Shown: positions 50,695-61,447, counted from the first letter of the stretch. The stretch: DNA of 64,000 nt from Sphingobacteriales bacterium (GCA_027484425.1 JAIXSZ010000063.1:108789-172788), one strand, 5' to 3'. Translations and numbers: made by a program. The notes: generated from the letters alone by a model not told the origin.

Positions 50695-51831
50695 ATGGAG
50701 CAAGGCAACTTCTTATATTATGTATTTTCTGTTGTCCGATTGTTGTTGTATCCCTTTGCGCTGATATATGGAGCATTGGTGTGGTGGCGAAATAGGATGT
50801 ACGACGTAGGTTTTTTTTCGTCTATACGGTTTAGTGTGCCAGTTATTTCCATTGGCAATTTATCTACTGGTGGCACAGGTAAAACACCACACGTAGAGTA
50901 CCTTATTCGTTTGCTGCAATATCAATATCAGGTGGCAACCATGAGTAGGGGATACAAACGACGCACCCAGGGATTTTTGCTAGCAGACGAGCAAACAAAT
51001 GCGCTGCGCATAGGCGATGAGCCGATGCAATATTTCCTAAAATTTCCTGAGCTCGTCGTCAGTGTAGCTGAAGAGCGTATAACGGGCATACCTGCACTAT
51101 TGCAACGCCGCCCCGACGTAGATGTGATATTGCTGGACGATGCCTATCAACACCGGTCTGTAAAGGCGGGGCTAAATGTACTCATCACTGATTACTCCAA
51201 ACCTTATTACAAAGACTACATACTCCCATTTGGTAGTTTGCGCGAAAGCCGAAACGCTAGTAAACGAGCTGATTTAATTATCGTTTCAAAATGTCCGGAC
51301 AACCTCACCGAGGCACAAGCAGAAGAAATGGTAGTGTCACTAGCACCTATGAAAGGGCAGCATGTATTTTTTACTGGATTGCAGTATGATGTTCCTTTCA
51401 ACTTTATAACTGGTGAAACAGCAGATATTTCGCATAAAAATGTATTGCTGGTGTGTGGTATAGCCCGCCCTGAACCACTAGTAGGTTTTGTGAAGCAGCA
51501 TGCAGCCGATGTACACACTCTTACTTACAAGGATCATCATTATTTTGTTTCGGCAGACTTGGAGGAAATTAAGTCTACCTTCGAAAAGTGGGATGTTACA
51601 GAAAAAATAATTCTCACCACTGAAAAGGATGCCGCTCGGTTGCGTTTACACAACGATAAGTTGGCGCAATGGGGTATAACTATTGCTGTGCTGCCAATAG
51701 CTGTGAAAGTATTTTTTAGTCAGGGACCAACCTTGCATAATATAGTGCTGCAATATGTTGACAAAACAATAGCTGAAAATAATGAGTTTATGAACGGTGG
51801 GGAGTATGGATACCTAGAAAGTAATATATAA
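50695..51831 (+). CDS. lpxK: tetraacyldisaccharide 4'-kinase
   Basis: Adds the 4'-phosphate in lipid A synthesis on the inner membrane. An N-terminal membrane helix (residues 12-30) is followed by the P-loop-like G-N-L-S-T-G-G-T-G-K-T-P (54-65), the G-D-E-P motif, and D-D-A-Y-Q-H-R with the Walker B aspartates. Length 378 is typical of Bacteroidota LpxK. The frame is open to an ATG at 50668; M-E-Q-G-N at 50695 resembles homologue starts. A one-mismatch -7 element (CACTTTTG) precedes it. Confidence 0.93.
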   Translation: MEQGNFLYYVFSVVRLLLYPFALIYGALVWWRNRMYDVGFFSSIRFSVPVISIGNLSTGGTGKTPHVEYLIRLLQYQYQVATMSRGYKRRTQGFLLADEQTNALRIGDEPMQYFLKFPELVVSVAEERITGIPALLQRRPDVDVILLDDAYQHRSVKAGLNVLITDYSKPYYKDYILPFGSLRESRNASKRADLIIVSKCPDNLTEAQAEEMVVSLAPMKGQHVFFTGLQYDVPFNFITGETADISHKNVLLVCGIARPEPLVGFVKQHAADVHTLTYKDHHYFVSADLEEIKSTFEKWDVTEKIILTTEKDAARLRLHNDKLAQWGITIAVLPIAVKVFFSQGPTLHNIVLQYVDKTIAENNEFMNGGEYGYLESNI

Positions 51832-51852
51832 TTCATACAAACAATAATTGGG

Positions 51853-52428
51853 ATGAAAAAGAGCGTTAGGAAAGTAACATTAGTTTTTGGTTTAATAATA
51901 ATAGCTATGATGTCGTTTTTGGGAGGATTGTTTGGAAGTGATGAGAAAGTGCCTGCAAGTATCTATGACTACAAGGTAAAGGCAATAGATGGAGGCGAAA
52001 TAGACTTTGCCCAATATAAAGGCAAAAAAATATTAATTGTGAACACTGCATCGTTGTGCGGATTGACTCCGCAGTTTGATGAACTGGAACAGTTGTATCG
52101 TGCTCACAAAGATAAACTGGTGATAGTGGGCTTTCCTGCTAACAGTTTTATGTTTCAGGAGCCTGGATCTAATGAGAAGATAGCTAATATGTGCCGTACA
52201 AAGTATGATGTTACTTTTCCGATGGCATCAAAAGTATCGGTGAAGGGAAGAGACAAAGCCCCCATTTATGTATGGCTCACCCATAAGGAATACAATGGAC
52301 TTCGAGACAACTCTGTAAAATGGAATTTTCAGAAATATCTGATTGATGAGACCGGTAAGTTGGTAGCGATATTTTCGCCTAAGACTACTCCTATGGACCC
52401 TGAAATAATAGCTGCTATCAATAATTAA
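51853..52428 (+). CDS. glutathione peroxidase-family thiol peroxidase
   Basis: Reduces peroxides through a cysteine active site. Cys69 lies in N-T-A-S-L-C-G-L-T-P-Q, followed by G-F-P-A-N-S-F and W-N-F-Q-K-Y-L-I, the three GPx motifs; the position of selenocysteine in animal enzymes is cysteine here. A hydrophobic N-terminus (residues 9-28) suggests export or membrane anchoring. Length 191 including the signal is normal. It follows lpxK by 21 bases and is convergent with the phosphoesterase gene. Confidence 0.92.
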   Translation: MKKSVRKVTLVFGLIIIAMMSFLGGLFGSDEKVPASIYDYKVKAIDGGEIDFAQYKGKKILIVNTASLCGLTPQFDELEQLYRAHKDKLVIVGFPANSFMFQEPGSNEKIANMCRTKYDVTFPMASKVSVKGRDKAPIYVWLTHKEYNGLRDNSVKWNFQKYLIDETGKLVAIFSPKTTPMDPEIIAAINN

Positions 52429-52437
52429 TAAGGCTGT

Positions 52438-53685
52438 TTATACAAAGTCAAGTACAGTAATTTCGGGTAGTACACCTAACCTACCGGGATAGCCCAGAAA
52501 GCCAAAGCCTCTGTTTACGTACAGTGACTGATCGTTTTCGGAGTATATACCTGCCCACTCATTGTACATGTATTGTACAGGGCTCCACTTAAACCATTTG
52601 CTATCTACCCCAAACTGCATGCCATGGGTGTGTCCGCTCAGGGTAAGCTGTATGTCTTTATATTTACTTACCACTTCTTCGCGCCAGTGCGACGGATCGT
52701 GGGAGAGTAGTATTTTGAATGGTATATTCTTCTCTCCTAGTCCTTCGTATGCTTTACTCATATCGCCATACTTAGGAAAGTTCGCTTTTGCGCTCCAGTT
52801 TTCTATACCCACCAGTGCTATTTTGTCGCTGCCGCGTTCTAGCACTACGTGTTCATTCATAAGTAGTCTCCATCCTGCCTTGGCGTGTATGGCTTTTAAC
52901 TTTTCTAGGTTGTCTTTTTTAGCTTGATGGCTTGGCCATTGTACATAATCGCCATAGTCATGGTTGCCGAGTGTAGAATATACACCCATAGGAGCTTTTA
53001 GTCTAGAGAATATTTCTAAATACTTTTCATCTACTTCATCAGCAATGTTATTTACCAGATCGCCGGTAAACAGTATGATATCTGCTTTTTGGTGCATCAC
53101 CCTGGCAATTCCTTCAGCCACGGCCGCATGGTTGTCGAAACTACCCGTATGTATGTCAGATATTTGAACTATTCTCAACCCTTTAAAAGCATCAGGTAAA
53201 GTTTTGAAGCTGAGTTTGCTCCGCCGAACACGATACTTGTAGCGGTTAGTGATGCCAGCAGTAAAACCTACTACTGACAAACCACCAAGCACTAATGCTG
53301 CTTGTTTCATGAAAGTAGATCTGTCTACAGTTACGCCAGTATTTGACGTAGGAGAGTTGCGGTAAGCGAATGAAGTGACAGTCCAGGTCAGTAATCTACG
53401 TAAATCATCAATTAGCATTACTAGCAGTATGAGTATTTTGCCTACTGCAAAACCGAGTACAAATGCCACATAAATATTGCGAAGAAGATGTGGGAAGTTA
53501 GCCCAGTTCATCATTCTGAAGAAAATAAGTCCAAACCAACTCAATGCTGTTAAGGACACATAAAGCGTAATGATGGTAGTGCGCCAATTAGGTGCCATGT
53601 TACGAATCATGGACCTTATCAGGGTAAAGCTGTAATACTCTGCAAGACCTATTACTGTGAGGATAATGAGAAAACGGAATTTCAT
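52438..53685 (-). CDS. membrane-associated metallophosphoesterase
   Basis: A 415-residue calcineurin-like phosphoesterase. Three to four N-terminal membrane segments (residues 5-100) precede a periplasmic or cytosolic catalytic domain with the full di-metal motif set: Q-I-S-D-I-H-T, F-T-G-D-L-V-N-N, L-G-N-H-D-Y, S-H-D-P and G-H-T-H-G. This arrangement is common in YkuE/UDP-diacylglucosamine hydrolase relatives, but the substrate is not known. The TACATTTG element ends nine bases before the ATG, giving an almost leaderless mRNA. Confidence 0.87.
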   Translation of the reverse strand: MKFRFLIILTVIGLAEYYSFTLIRSMIRNMAPNWRTTIITLYVSLTALSWFGLIFFRMMNWANFPHLLRNIYVAFVLGFAVGKILILLVMLIDDLRRLLTWTVTSFAYRNSPTSNTGVTVDRSTFMKQAALVLGGLSVVGFTAGITNRYKYRVRRSKLSFKTLPDAFKGLRIVQISDIHTGSFDNHAAVAEGIARVMHQKADIILFTGDLVNNIADEVDEKYLEIFSRLKAPMGVYSTLGNHDYGDYVQWPSHQAKKDNLEKLKAIHAKAGWRLLMNEHVVLERGSDKIALVGIENWSAKANFPKYGDMSKAYEGLGEKNIPFKILLSHDPSHWREEVVSKYKDIQLTLSGHTHGMQFGVDSKWFKWSPVQYMYNEWAGIYSENDQSLYVNRGFGFLGYPGRLGVLPEITVLDFV

Positions 53686-53693
53686 ATAGACAT

Positions 53694-53701
53694 CAAATGT
53701 A
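53694..53701 (-). promoter_or_regulatory. -7 promoter element (TACATTTG) of the phosphoesterase gene
   Basis: Exact TAnnTTTG match on the minus strand, only eight bases before the ATG. Confidence 0.6.
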
Positions 53702-53805
53702 GAATGCCGTTGGTTAATTATACTTCCTCATTTAAGAAAATGGTCAATATTGGGATATTTTTAAGTAAAACGTTGCTGTAACAGGGTAGTTATGATGTTA
53801 TTTCA

Positions 53806-54306
53806 TCAGAATTTCAACAATTCTTCTACTTGAATATTTATAAGTTGCTGTGTATCAGGCTTTATAATTTCGCATTCAAGATTGATTTCTTCCTTGATTT
53901 TAGACAGCAATATTTTGTTGTAAAGTACATTTACTTTCATGTAGTTCATAATAGCAGTCATATGTTCTGTGCCACGCAGGTTGCCGGCTCTGCCATCTGA
54001 TATGCCTACGAGCGCTGCTTTTTTATACCACCAGCATTTTTTTATGTCGCTGTTGTCTATCATCATTTTGAGTACTCCTGGAAAGCTGGCGTTGTACTCA
54101 GGCATAATGAATAAAAACTTGGTAGCAGGTATCAAGTATTTGCTTTCCAGCTCTTTCATTTCATTACCTCTCTCCCATACTTGTTTGTTCTCTAATGACA
54201 GAATTTGAACGTCTGTAGTTTGTTGTGATATTATTTTGTAGTAGGCCCTAGCGGTGCGTAGAGTCATACTATCTTGTCTATTAGTTCCTGCTATTATAGT
54301 AATCAT
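53806..54306 (-). CDS. NADPH-dependent FMN reductase family protein
   Basis: A flavodoxin-like reductase of 166 residues. The FMN-phosphate loop A-G-T-N-R-Q-D-S-M-T at the N-terminus and P-E-Y-N-A-S-F-P-G-V-L-K (residues 70-81), where the isoalloxazine packs, are the family marks, followed by L-V-G-I-S-D-G-R-A-G. The frame is open to 54489, but only the part from 54306 is homologous. A CACCTTTG element lies 32 bases upstream. The substrate is not known. Confidence 0.85.
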   Translation of the reverse strand: MITIIAGTNRQDSMTLRTARAYYKIISQQTTDVQILSLENKQVWERGNEMKELESKYLIPATKFLFIMPEYNASFPGVLKMMIDNSDIKKCWWYKKAALVGISDGRAGNLRGTEHMTAIMNYMKVNVLYNKILLSKIKEEINLECEIIKPDTQQLINIQVEELLKF

Positions 54307-54456
54307 TTTCCTCTTTTCGTTGTCTTCTGTTGAGTAACAAAGGTGGCAACAATTTATGGTTATTGAAAATGCCAGTGTACGTAATAGCTCAATTTTGTTG
54401 CTATCACCGCATAGCAAAATGTTATGAAGTAACAGTATGTAGTGGTTCCATAAACA

Positions 54457-54486
54457 ACAACAGCCACCTCGAGGGGTGGCTGTTGT
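54457..54486 (-). terminator. terminator of the eno-divIC unit
   Basis: A perfect 12-bp stem (54457-54468 with 54475-54486) has a six-base loop, followed on the minus strand by TGTTTATGG. It lies 17 bases after the septum-formation gene. Confidence 0.65.
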
Positions 54487-54503
54487 CAAGTATCGCTGCT
54501 TAT

Positions 54504-54815
54504 TTATTTTTCTATTACATACACATCTTCCCCTTCATGTTTCATCCTGAAGTGTTCTCGAGCATATTGTTCCACCATTTGTGGATTGTTGAGATTGCCA
54601 TTGTTATCAGCAATGAGCGCATTTTTCTCAGCATTCATTTTGCCTATTTCTTGCTTCAGGTAGCTAATGTTATCCTTCACGCCGTTTAGTTCTTCCTGAC
54701 GTTGTTTCAGACTCATCCAGTCATTTTGGTCGAAGTACATAACCCAAGCTACAAAACAGATACCTACTATGAAGTATTTGTTCATGAGTACTTTGGTGAC
54801 TTTTTTAGTGTACAT
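54504..54815 (-). CDS. septum formation initiator family protein (FtsB/DivIC)
   Basis: A bitopic cell-division protein of 103 residues: short basic N-terminus, one membrane helix (residues 11-28), then a coiled coil (L-K-Q-R-Q-E-E-L-N-G-V-K-D-N-I-S-Y-L), and the C-terminal V-E-Q-Y-A-R-E-H-F-R-M-K motif near residues 82-93, the conserved part of the family. It would sit in the FtsQ-FtsL complex. The ATG at 54815 fits homologues; an in-frame ATG at 54839 overlaps the enolase stop. Directly downstream of eno. Confidence 0.87.
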   Translation of the reverse strand: MYTKKVTKVLMNKYFIVGICFVAWVMYFDQNDWMSLKQRQEELNGVKDNISYLKQEIGKMNAEKNALIADNNGNLNNPQMVEQYAREHFRMKHEGEDVYVIEK

Positions 54816-54828
54816 ACTGATACGATAT

Positions 54829-56124
<1,296 letters not shown>

Positions 56125-56141
56125 TTATTTTGGTTGTACTG

Positions 56142-56149
56142 CAAAAATA
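56142..56149 (-). promoter_or_regulatory. -7 promoter element (TATTTTTG) of eno
   Basis: Exact TAnnTTTG match on the minus strand, 23 bases before the eno ATG. Confidence 0.65.
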
Positions 56150-56281
56150 TGTCTTAATGTATTAAGTAGTGAATAGATGGCTGATTTTGAGTATTGTATG
56201 TGGATATGTACGGCTCTTATAATTTTTGGATTTTATAATTTAGGCCAAAATCTACCGTCATGTACGCCATAGGCATTAGAC

Positions 56282-56314
56282 AAAAAAGCCGTGGCATAAG
56301 GTCAGGGCTTTTTT
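56282..56314. terminator. terminator hairpin with A and T tracts
   Basis: AAAAAAGCC (56282-56290) pairs with GGCTTTTTT (56306-56314). The tracts make it usable in either direction. It lies 20 bases after the stop of the T9SS protein gene. Confidence 0.75.
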
Positions 56315-56333
56315 ATGAAAATCTGCAATTGTG

Positions 56334-57752
56334 TTATTGTTTCATCCACCGTATTACTGCTACGGTATGGTCGTTGCTTATCCTTACTATGTACATACCT
56401 GCTGGGGTAGTAATGCCAATTATTTGGATGGTAGACTGTCCTTTACTCCAGGTGTCTGTGGCCATTAGTTTGCCAGTAGCATCTAGTATTGTCACATTCA
56501 TATTGCTGGTTACTGGTGCATTAGCTACCAGTATCAGCGAGCTGTTGTTGGTTTGTATTATTTTGTATTCACTGGCTGTGCCGTTTATGTTGGTCACGTT
56601 TAGTGGGTTATAAATACTTACGCCCCGGCATCCTGCAGAGTCAACGATGATACCAAAAGCACCCATAGTTGTATAAGTGTAGGATGAATTGGTAGCACCA
56701 GCTATGGGTGTAAGACCATTATACCACTGGTATCCGGTGTAAAGTGACGGTACAGACAGTGTAGTACCTGTGAGCGTGATAGTAGGCCTTGGAGACGGGG
56801 TTATGTTTACAGCAGAACTAGCAGAATCTACTTTCACTCCTCCACTGAACAGGTATATTTTTACGGTTTGGTTGCCAGCATTTGGAAAGCATACACTAGC
56901 TGGGCTGCTAGTAGCTGAAGCTATAATAGCACCAGGACAGCTAAATTTGAAGCTGTCTACTGTACCTGTGCTTGTATTAGTAAATGTGATGCAGCTATCC
57001 TCGCAGGCAGTGGTAGCACTGGCTGTCATAGATGCATCAATAACAGTAGTGGCAGGTGTACGCAGCGATACACTGTCTACCGCGAAAGAAGGATCTGTAC
57101 CTACTCCATCGTCATTGTTTACCCACCTGAACCCTATTTTTACATTTGCGTTATTGTTGGCCGATGATGGTAAGTTAACGCCTGTTGAGTCCCATCTGCC
57201 TTGTCCGCTGGTGCAGGTTGTTGTTTTTGCCGGGGTCATCAATAGGCTCCATGTAGTGCCATTATCTGGTGAATAATACACACTACCATCGTCTGTAGTG
57301 CCTTGACCATTTAGAATATAATAGAATTTAAGTCTGATATTGTATTTGCCGGTGCAGTTGATAGTAGGCGATTGAGCTCTGCGGTCGGTTTGAGGACATG
57401 CAATTAAACCACATAGCCCACCAGCATCATAAGATGCACCATTATCACCTATCAAACCAGGATCAGAGCCTACATGCAGTGTGGCACCCAGCCCAAACGA
57501 AGAAGCACAGGTACTGCCGCATACACCAGCTAGTTGCCCCGCTTCTTGGCAACTTACATACCATCGATTAGGTTCTGTGCCTTCGGTTCCAGTTACACTA
57601 AGTGACCACGCGCCATTAGGACCAGAATAGCTTGAAACTTGTAGGCCGGTGGTGGCACCAGTTTCAAAACTCTCTGTCCAGAAAACCTGCGCACTACCAT
57701 TTAGCGCGTTTAATAACAACAACGAAGTAGTAAGTGTTAATAGTTTTTTCAT
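56334..57752 (-). CDS. secreted protein with T9SS sorting domain
   Basis: A 472-residue exported protein. After the signal peptide (1-21) comes a region rich in paired cysteines with a jelly-roll-like look (F-W-T-E-S-F-E, then W-Y-V-S-C-Q-E, I-R-L-K-F-Y-Y-I-L), then a PKD-like stretch (C-E-D-S-C-I-T-F-T-N-T-S, N-A-G-N-Q-T-V-K-I-Y-L-F) and an Ig-like part. The C-terminal 75 residues (M-N-V-T-I-L-D-A-T-G-K-L, P-A-G-M-Y-I-V-R-I, I-R-W-M-K-Q) form the T9SS type A sorting domain. Ligand unknown. Transcribed alone. Confidence 0.8.
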   Translation of the reverse strand: MKKLLTLTTSLLLLNALNGSAQVFWTESFETGATTGLQVSSYSGPNGAWSLSVTGTEGTEPNRWYVSCQEAGQLAGVCGSTCASSFGLGATLHVGSDPGLIGDNGASYDAGGLCGLIACPQTDRRAQSPTINCTGKYNIRLKFYYILNGQGTTDDGSVYYSPDNGTTWSLLMTPAKTTTCTSGQGRWDSTGVNLPSSANNNANVKIGFRWVNNDDGVGTDPSFAVDSVSLRTPATTVIDASMTASATTACEDSCITFTNTSTGTVDSFKFSCPGAIIASATSSPASVCFPNAGNQTVKIYLFSGGVKVDSASSAVNITPSPRPTITLTGTTLSVPSLYTGYQWYNGLTPIAGATNSSYTYTTMGAFGIIVDSAGCRGVSIYNPLNVTNINGTASEYKIIQTNNSSLILVANAPVTSNMNVTILDATGKLMATDTWSKGQSTIQIIGITTPAGMYIVRISNDHTVAVIRWMKQ

Positions 57753-57839
57753 AATCTGGTATCTTTATTTTAATAAATATACCAAACATTTTCAACTATA
57801 CAACAAGAAATTGTCTATTTGTTAAATTTCTTTCACATA

Positions 57840-58685
57840 TTACTTACAGTACTCATTGGAGAAGCTTTCAGCTTGAGGGTTTTTTAGTTTTATCGCTACT
57901 CGGAAGTCGCCGCAACCACTATCTTTTTTGTTTAGCTTATTGTAGTAGATGCCTCTATATATAAAAGACTGCGACCACATTGGGTCTAGCTGAATAGCTA
58001 CCGAAAGGTCATCAACAGCGGCCCTATAGTTTTTTAATTCTCCATAGGCTACTGCACGGTTCACGTAACCCATAATATGATTTGGCATTAATTCGATTTC
58101 TTTCTCAAAATCACCTACCGCACCTGCATAATCGCCCATTTTAAATTTGCATGATCCTCTCATGCTATAAGCAAGATAAAAGTCTGGTCGCAAACTAATG
58201 GCTTCGTCAAAATCTATAATAGCAGCTTTAAAATTGCCAGAACTTGATTCTTTACGAGCTTTTGAAAGGATAGCCATAAAGAAATCTTTTTTGAGGGTAA
58301 TTGCTCTTTTCAGGTCAGCCATGCTGCTTTTTTCGTCGCCTATCATTTCTTCTAAGTTCGATTTGTTGAAGAAGCCCAATGTAAATTCCGGTTTTAGTTC
58401 CACACACCTACTAAAACAACGAAGCGAATTTCCAAAATCCCCTTGCAGTTGGTATATGCCTCCTAGCTGGTAGTAGGCTCGCCAATTGCTAGAGTCGGCT
58501 TTAATACAAAGCATATACTCGGAAATTGCGCTATCAGGTTTATCATTCAATACATATTCATTGCCTCGGTAGTAATGGTCCAGTGTGTCTGATGTAGCTA
58601 ATCTTGGTGGCTTTTCAGAACCGCACCCAACGGCTAAAATGGAAGACAACACAAGGGAAAGCAATGATTGCTGAAAGCGTATCAT
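57840..58685 (-). CDS. TPR-repeat lipoprotein
   Basis: A 281-residue lipoprotein with lipobox V-G-C (Cys21) and about six tetratricopeptide repeats covering nearly all of the mature part (for example N-W-R-A-Y-Y-Q-L-G-G-I-Y-Q-L-Q-G-D-F-G-N-S, D-F-Y-L-A-Y-S-M-R-G-S-C-K-F-K-M-G-D-Y-A-G-A). It probably scaffolds other proteins at the outer membrane. The ATG at 58685 gives a proper lipoprotein signal; the open frame starts at 58733. Confidence 0.83.
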   Translation of the reverse strand: MIRFQQSLLSLVLSSILAVGCGSEKPPRLATSDTLDHYYRGNEYVLNDKPDSAISEYMLCIKADSSNWRAYYQLGGIYQLQGDFGNSLRCFSRCVELKPEFTLGFFNKSNLEEMIGDEKSSMADLKRAITLKKDFFMAILSKARKESSSGNFKAAIIDFDEAISLRPDFYLAYSMRGSCKFKMGDYAGAVGDFEKEIELMPNHIMGYVNRAVAYGELKNYRAAVDDLSVAIQLDPMWSQSFIYRGIYYNKLNKKDSGCGDFRVAIKLKNPQAESFSNEYCK

Positions 58686-58910
58686 AGATAATATTTTGCT
58701 GAAAAATAAACTCTTTTGTACAATTTTCAACAAACAATTTGAAGGATAGTCTGTGTTTTACTTTTGGTTAATATTTTACAGTGGATTATTGCCCACTTCA
58801 AAATTTGCTGACATTAGGGTTTGTTAATGTTGCTATCTGCTGTTTTTAGTAATAGGTAGGTTTATATCTTTATAGTGTAAATAGTAAATAATCAACTAAT
58901 TGGCACCGAT

Positions 58911-60077
58911 ATGATAGTAAAAAGACTTTTATGGGTAATGCTGTGCTTAGCTTTAGCAGTAAATGTGTATGCTGGAGAAGTGTCATATTTCAACAAACCG
59001 TGGAAAGAAGTATTGGCAAAAGCCAAGGCTGAAAACAAATACATAATTGTAGACTGCTACACAGACTGGTGCGGATGGTGCAAGGTGATGGACAAAGAAA
59101 CCATGACCAATGATGAAGTAATAACAATGGTAGATCAAAACTACATTGCCGTAAAAATGGATATGGAGCATGGTGAAGGTGTGAAAATGGCCATGAAATA
59201 CCATATTTCCGGCTTCCCTTCTTTTTTATACTTCAACACAGAGGGGCGTTATGTGTATCATTCTACTGGTTATCAAAAGAAGGATGCATTCTTGGCAGAG
59301 CTAAAAAAGGTACTGCAACCGTCAGAACAGATATATGCTCCCGGTTTTACAGAAACGCTGGATATTGATTTTCCTGATTTTTATAAGAATGCGTTTGCTG
59401 AAAATGGTAAACGATCCTTTCCTAGTTTAGATGAGGTGCAATCTTTTATGCGCATGCAGCGCGACCTCCATTCTGAGGTGAGTTGGGCGGTAATCTCGAA
59501 GTTTGATGTAGGTGACAAATACACGCATTATTTTCTGGCTAACGTGGAGAGGTATCGCAAAATATTTGGTAAAATCAGCGTCAATGATAAGCTCAATAAT
59601 ATGTTGGGCGAACAATTGTCTGAAGCCATCAAGACAAAAAATGATAGTGCATTTGAGGTAGTCTTGCAAATGGTGGGTGCCTACATGGGAGAAGACGCTG
59701 CTATGTCTAAGATCTACTGTAAGCTGTCATTTTACAAAGAGTTGGCTAAATGGGAGCAATATGCGACAACAGCAACCGAGTATATAAGTAAAATAGGTTT
59801 TGCCAATACTGACTACATAAACACCATGAGCTGGGAATTGTATCAGCATTGTGATAACCAGTCAGTACTGAAAAAGAGTGTAGATTGGATGAAGCAAATA
59901 ACAGACAAAGAACCTACTTATCCTTATATGGATACTTATGCCTCGCTTTTATTCAAAACGGGTAATAAGAAAAAAGCAATAGCGGCTGCCCAAAAGGCAA
60001 TAGAGATAGGTAATCGAAGTAAGGCAGACGTTACAGAAACAGAATTGCTACTTCAAAAGATTAAAAATTCAAACTAA
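58911..60077 (+). CDS. exported thioredoxin-family protein with helical C-terminus
   Basis: A 388-residue protein: signal peptide (1-21, ending V-Y-A-G), a thioredoxin domain with the active site C54-G-W-C57 (T-D-W-C-G-W-C-K), and cis-proline in H-I-S-G-F-P-S-F near residue 100, then about 250 helical residues with a weak TPR-like look at the end (T-G-N-K-K-K-A-I-A-A-A-Q-K-A-I). The fold is like periplasmic DsbD-gamma/SoxW-type reductases. The partner is unknown. It stands alone; TATCTTTA, one mismatch from the -7 consensus, precedes it by about 40 bases. Confidence 0.85.
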   Translation: MIVKRLLWVMLCLALAVNVYAGEVSYFNKPWKEVLAKAKAENKYIIVDCYTDWCGWCKVMDKETMTNDEVITMVDQNYIAVKMDMEHGEGVKMAMKYHISGFPSFLYFNTEGRYVYHSTGYQKKDAFLAELKKVLQPSEQIYAPGFTETLDIDFPDFYKNAFAENGKRSFPSLDEVQSFMRMQRDLHSEVSWAVISKFDVGDKYTHYFLANVERYRKIFGKISVNDKLNNMLGEQLSEAIKTKNDSAFEVVLQMVGAYMGEDAAMSKIYCKLSFYKELAKWEQYATTATEYISKIGFANTDYINTMSWELYQHCDNQSVLKKSVDWMKQITDKEPTYPYMDTYASLLFKTGNKKKAIAAAQKAIEIGNRSKADVTETELLLQKIKNSN

Positions 60078-60103
60078 CATCCAAGGCTATAATGTGTGGC
60101 AGT

Positions 60104-60754
60104 TTAAGACAGTAGCCCTAGCTCAAAATCTTTCATGCTACTCAGTTTGCCATCTGCCAATGAAAACCTCATGTCATGAAAATGGTGCTCGTCAGGCACT
60201 ACTATTACTTTCATACGAGCTGCTTTACCTGCTATCATGCCATTAACTGAGTCTTCTAATACGAGGCATTTGCCTGGGTGTGAGTTAAGAGTATGGGCAC
60301 AATGAAGGAAAACAGCAGGGTGAGGTTTGCCCAAATCTACTATGTCAGCAGAGGTTACCACATCGAAATAGTGCAAAATATCGAAATGCTTTATTAGTTC
60401 ATCTATCATTCTTTTAGGCGAAGAGGATGCTAAACCTATTTTATAGTTGTTAGTACGCAGCAGCTGTAAGGTGTTTTCGACTCCTGGTAGCACAGTAGCA
60501 TATAATTTAGATGCAGCTATTATTTCATCTAGTATTTCATCTGCCACTTCTTTGGCAGATTTTCCGTTCCAAGGGTAATGTATTGCCCAGTGGTCTGTTA
60601 CTTCATATATGCGCAAACCAGTGGTTTCTTTAAATTGGGCAGGCGTAATATTAATATTATTTCGGGTGGCCACTCTCAGCATACATTCGCCCCATAGTGG
60701 TTCTGTATCCAGTAGCAATCCATCCATGTCAAAAATTACCGTATCTATTCTCAT
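60104..60754 (-). CDS. HAD-family phosphatase (hexitol-phosphatase-like)
   Basis: A phosphatase of the haloacid dehalogenase superfamily, 216 residues. Motif I F-D-M-D-G (nucleophile Asp9, Asp11), motif II L-A-S-S-S near residue 110, motif III lysine in L-G-K-P-H-P near 145 and the acidic V-L-E-D-S-V-N-G-M near 167 are all present, with the C1 cap between I and II. It resembles YniC/HxpB-type hexitol or 2-deoxyglucose-6-phosphate phosphatases, but the substrate is not certain. Confidence 0.88.
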   Translation of the reverse strand: MRIDTVIFDMDGLLLDTEPLWGECMLRVATRNNINITPAQFKETTGLRIYEVTDHWAIHYPWNGKSAKEVADEILDEIIAASKLYATVLPGVENTLQLLRTNNYKIGLASSSPKRMIDELIKHFDILHYFDVVTSADIVDLGKPHPAVFLHCAHTLNSHPGKCLVLEDSVNGMIAGKAARMKVIVVPDEHHFHDMRFSLADGKLSSMKDFELGLLS

Positions 60755-60775
60755 GCTTTGTTGTGGTGTTATCTA

Positions 60776-61276
60776 TCAAAAGTAGCCAAGGTAGTGCTGT
60801 GCATGTGTGGTGTACTCTATACTTACCTCATCGCCCTCATTCAGGCTATAGTAGTATTCTTCGGTTACTTCCATGCTTATCTTCACTCGGGATGTGGTGT
60901 AAAAGTAATATGCATTGTTGGAAGCATTAATTACTTTTTTGGTGATGCAGCTTGTCTCTACTGTTTTCGTTTTTTCAGTTATGTCTTGTTGTATTTTTCT
61001 ATGATACATTTTGTAGCTACTGTACGTAGCAAATGTGAAAATACCTAGTAGCACAGCTGTCGTGAAGAAGTACTTTATGTAAGAAAAAGCATTAGGTGCA
61101 CCTTCGTAAGCTCTATACCATGATGTGATGTACGGCAATACAAAACTGATTATCATGAGTATCCTATAAACAGCAAAGTATTGTTTACGCTCTTTATTTT
61201 CTTTGCTTATCAGCAATGACAGTTCCTCCTCAGTAAGGGGCTCAGTGTATATTCTTGTATTGCTTATTTCAGTCAA
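60776..61276 (-). CDS. hypothetical membrane protein with two helices
   Basis: I do not recognise this 166-residue protein. The N-terminal 35 residues are acidic and soluble, followed by two hydrophobic helices (about residues 36-54 and 70-88), a basic linker and a C-terminal beta-rich soluble domain (Y-Y-F-Y-T-T-S-R-V-K-I-S-M-E-V, E-G-D-E-V-S-I-E-Y), which hints at a small cytosolic sensor-like domain. It lies 21 bases upstream of the HAD gene, which has its own promoter. Confidence 0.6.
   Translation of the reverse strand: MTEISNTRIYTEPLTEEELSLLISKENKERKQYFAVYRILMIISFVLPYITSWYRAYEGAPNAFSYIKYFFTTAVLLGIFTFATYSSYKMYHRKIQQDITEKTKTVETSCITKKVINASNNAYYFYTTSRVKISMEVTEEYYYSLNEGDEVSIEYTTHAQHYLGYF
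60777..60784 (-). promoter_or_regulatory. -7 promoter element (TACTTTTG) of the HAD gene
   Basis: Exact TAnnTTTG match on the minus strand, 22 bases before the HAD ATG. It overlaps the last codons of the upstream membrane-protein gene. Confidence 0.5.
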
Positions 61277-61410
61277 TCTAATGTAACTACAGTCGTTTCA
61301 ATATTTGTATAAGATTGTCAAAAATAAGCAATTACCTCTGTACAGTTCATTAAAATTAACACTATGCGCAGTTAGATATTATTGTGTCATTTTGTTTGCA
61401 TTTTCTCCGT

Positions 61411-61418
61411 TATATTTG
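61411..61418 (+). promoter_or_regulatory. -7 promoter element (TATATTTG) of the PhzF gene
   Basis: Exact TAnnTTTG match 29 bases before the ATG at 61448. It lies within the longer open frame and supports the downstream start. TTTG at 61391-61394, 16 bases further up, is a candidate -33 element. Confidence 0.6.
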
Positions 61419-61447
61419 TTGCACAACCTCGGAAAAATAGATTCGGA